The translations under genes were made by a program, and so were the position numbers. Under the pieces are notes generated by a model, which worked only from the letters and a program-made list of their open reading frames with translations, was not told where the DNA came from and did no database searches. This document shows, in pieces, positions 4,701 to 6,165 of a stretch of 6,165 nucleotides of DNA (position 1 is its first letter; each line of letters begins with the position of its first letter). This DNA is from Candidatus Aenigmatarchaeota archaeon (lineage in GTDB: Archaea > Aenigmatarchaeota > Aenigmatarchaeia > QMZP01), in the NCBI GenBank assembly GCA_016202745.1, contig JACQOB010000129.1, positions 1 to 6,165 of the forward strand, written 5' to 3'.

Positions 4701-5996
4701 TCACTCCTCCAGCAACCCTTTCCTCTTTATCGCGCTGGGGCTTCCGCCTGCGTGCCAGGAGAGGCGGGGCCTTATCTGGATGGCGAAAAGCCGCTCTGAG
4801 TTGTCGTCAAGCACGATGGCGGCGCCCTTCTGCCTGGGCATGTTGTTGATCAGCTCCTCGATGTCCTCAAGCACGTAATTCTGCATTATGGCCCTCAGGG
4901 CGTCCAGGTCTGCCCTTGCGGTAAGCCTGTTGGAAATGACCAGGTCAGCCTGCGCCAGGGCATCCTCGTGCAGCTTGTTGGGCCTCTGTGTAATCAGCAG
5001 GAGCGATATGCCAGGCTCCCTTCCCTGCTTCACGATTGTCAGCAGCGGCTCCGTGGAAGGCGTCATGCCCTCTGCCGGCAGGAACTGGTGGGCCTCGTCA
5101 ACCATCAGCCACACCATTGGTGCCTTCTGCCTCTTCTCGCCAGTAATTGTCTCCATCTCCTCTATCTTCCTCGATATCACCCTCTCCTGGTAGACCTTCC
5201 TGCAGATAAGGCCCACAATCAGGTTCCTCACCGACCAGCCGGATGAAACGCTGGCGTAATGCGAAGTGTCAACTACTGAAATTACGCCGGGCTGCATCAG
5301 CTTTGCTATGGGCGTGCCCTTCTTCTCGAAGAGCCCCCACTCCATAGCGGCGGAGAACCTGCCTGCCACGGCGTCCTTGACCTGCTGCTCAGTCCTCTTG
5401 TCATCATCTATAGCCTTCATTATCTCCTCTATCCCGTAAGCGTCGCCATGCGCCTTCCTCGCGGCCTTGACGGCCCTGTCTATCGCTATCCCGTGGGGCT
5501 CGATCTGCGAGAAGCCGAAGGTGATGCACCAGTCTGCCGCTGTCAGCTCGCCGCAAGGCAGGCTCAGGGTGTTGTCATACTCAAGCCCGGCCTTCTCGTA
5601 TTCCTCCACATAGCCCTTGGGCACGAAGAACTGCACCTCAAGCCCCTGCGGCTTCAGGCCCCACTCCCTGAGAAGGTCCCTGTCCTTCTCGTTCGGCCTC
5701 CTCATCGACCAGTATATCCCCATTGTGTCAACCATTATGACAGAAAGGTTCTGCCTTATGTCTTCAGGGAGTTTTGTTATTTCTTCAGCAAATATGCCCG
5801 CTGTGTATGACTTGCCGCAACCGCGCTTTCCTACTACAAGAATAATATGCGGCCTGGCAACATCCACATATATGCTTGTGGTCAGGTGGGCCTCCTCGCC
5901 TTTACCGACTATGTGCTTGCCTATGAAGGCTGTCCCCTTGTCGCCATAAGCCTGCAGGTCTTCGCGGTCCCTTCCTACCACTATTTTCTCGCTCAT
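4701..5996 (-). CDS. HerA/FtsK-superfamily ATPase (DUF87-type)
   Basis: A 431-residue ATPase of the HerA/FtsK superfamily, hexameric motors that move DNA or proteins. Seen: a short N-terminal beta region with YGDKGTAFIGKHIVG (17-31) resembling a reduced HAS barrel, Walker A GKRGCGKS (56-63), Walker B VWLMVDEAH (295-303, Asp300 and Glu301), TQRP (336-339) as the sensor strand, and SNRLTARADLDALRAIM (from 355), which matches the HerA C-terminal region. True HerA helicases are longer and usually neighbour nurA, which is not here, so a paralogue of unsettled role is more likely. The frame is open to 6161, but the extra 55 residues would overlap the divergent gene and both promoters. The start MSEKIVVGRD at 5996 matches the family N-terminus and lies 27 bases from a TATA box. 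The gene appears GC-richer than the mevalonate genes (58% in 4921-4980 against 47% in 3001-3060 by hand count). Confidence 0.9.
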   Translation of the reverse strand: MSEKIVVGRDREDLQAYGDKGTAFIGKHIVGKGEEAHLTTSIYVDVARPHIILVVGKRGCGKSYTAGIFAEEITKLPEDIRQNLSVIMVDTMGIYWSMRRPNEKDRDLLREWGLKPQGLEVQFFVPKGYVEEYEKAGLEYDNTLSLPCGELTAADWCITFGFSQIEPHGIAIDRAVKAARKAHGDAYGIEEIMKAIDDDKRTEQQVKDAVAGRFSAAMEWGLFEKKGTPIAKLMQPGVISVVDTSHYASVSSGWSVRNLIVGLICRKVYQERVISRKIEEMETITGEKRQKAPMVWLMVDEAHQFLPAEGMTPSTEPLLTIVKQGREPGISLLLITQRPNKLHEDALAQADLVISNRLTARADLDALRAIMQNYVLEDIEELINNMPRQKGAAIVLDDNSERLFAIQIRPRLSWHAGGSPSAIKRKGLLEE

Positions 5997-6000
5997 CCAG

Positions 6001-6009
6001 TTTATATAT
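6001..6009 (+). promoter_or_regulatory. TATA box of the plus-strand small gene
   Basis: TTTATATAT, centre about 6005, predicts a transcription start near 6031. This gives a leader of about 15 bases with GAGGTG (6035-6040) 5 bases before the ATG at 6046. It lies between the ATPase start codon and the ATPase TATA box. Confidence 0.6.
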
Positions 6010-6018
6010 TGTCTCGGG

Positions 6019-6027
6019 TAAATATAA
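6019..6027 (-). promoter_or_regulatory. TATA box of the HerA-like ATPase gene
   Basis: TTATATTTA on the minus strand, centre 6023, is 27 bases from the A of the ATG at 5996. With no SD site before that ATG the message is probably leaderless. This box overlaps the region the plus-strand promoter complex would cover. Confidence 0.6.
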
Positions 6028-6045
6028 CACAAGTGAGGTGCGAAA

Positions 6046-6165
6046 ATGGGCGTTCTCGAAGAAGTGCTGAAGAACAAGGAGGAGATAATTGTCAAGCTTA
6101 TAGAGCTGGTGGAGGGCAAGACTGCCAGGGCAAAGATAAACCTGAACGGCGTGACCTTCAAGGTC
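6046..6165 (+). CDS. Hypothetical protein, N-terminal 40 residues only
   Basis: The only plus-strand gene, cut by the right edge. The 40 visible residues start with MGVLEEVLKNKEEIIVKLIE, an amphipathic charged helix, followed by a strand-like segment AKINLNGVTFKV. The ATG at 6046 has GAGGTG 5 bases upstream and a TATA box further back, so the start is well supported. I do not recognise the family from this fragment. It is divergent from the HerA-like ATPase, with which it shares a roughly 50-base promoter region, so the two may be co-regulated or mutually exclusive. Confidence 0.75.
   Translation, partial: MGVLEEVLKNKEEIIVKLIELVEGKTARAKINLNGVTFKV

Noticed and set aside
5997..6161. Upstream extension of the HerA-like gene to a start at 6161
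   Set aside because: The extra 55 residues would cross both TATA boxes and overlap the divergent gene. They are low-complexity Ser/Phe/Ile sequence, and the start at 5996 has a well-placed promoter.

Overview
The window looks archaeal. Its promoters are TATA boxes placed about 25 bases upstream of transcription or translation starts. Several genes appear leaderless, and downstream genes are spaced or overlapped with Shine-Dalgarno (SD) sites. The gene content is also archaeal: mevalonate-pathway GHMP kinases and a HerA/FtsK-family ATPase. The exact lineage cannot be read from the sequence; an uncultivated or DPANN-type archaeon is possible but not shown. Almost everything is transcribed right to left. 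Only a gene cut by the right edge is on the plus strand.

Layout in the direction of transcription (right to left): a HerA-like ATPase (5996 to 4701) starts from a promoter that overlaps face to face with that of the divergent small plus-strand gene (6046 onward). Then comes a 337-base intergenic region holding a 130-bp palindromic element with perfect 14-bp terminal inverted repeats and near-perfect 8-bp flanking direct repeats (4446-4591). It is followed by an operon of an unrecognised 218-residue protein overlapping mevalonate kinase by 14 bases (4363 to 2698). After a 183-base gap, which holds a possible coding remnant and a promoter, come an unrecognised 327-residue protein (2514 to 1531), then a second operon. 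In that operon a histidine phosphatase overlaps a phosphomevalonate-kinase-type GHMP kinase by ATGA (1491 to the left edge).

Mevalonate kinase makes mevalonate-5-phosphate, and the ERG8-like kinase would convert it to the diphosphate. The locus therefore points to the classical (eukaryote/bacteria-like) lower mevalonate route. Most archaea instead use the phosphomevalonate dehydratase / isopentenyl phosphate kinase route. Three proteins of unknown or unassigned role (218 aa, 327 aa and the histidine phosphatase) are interleaved with these two kinases and are the best candidates for something undescribed. I did not find a defence system, CRISPR array, rRNA or tRNA.
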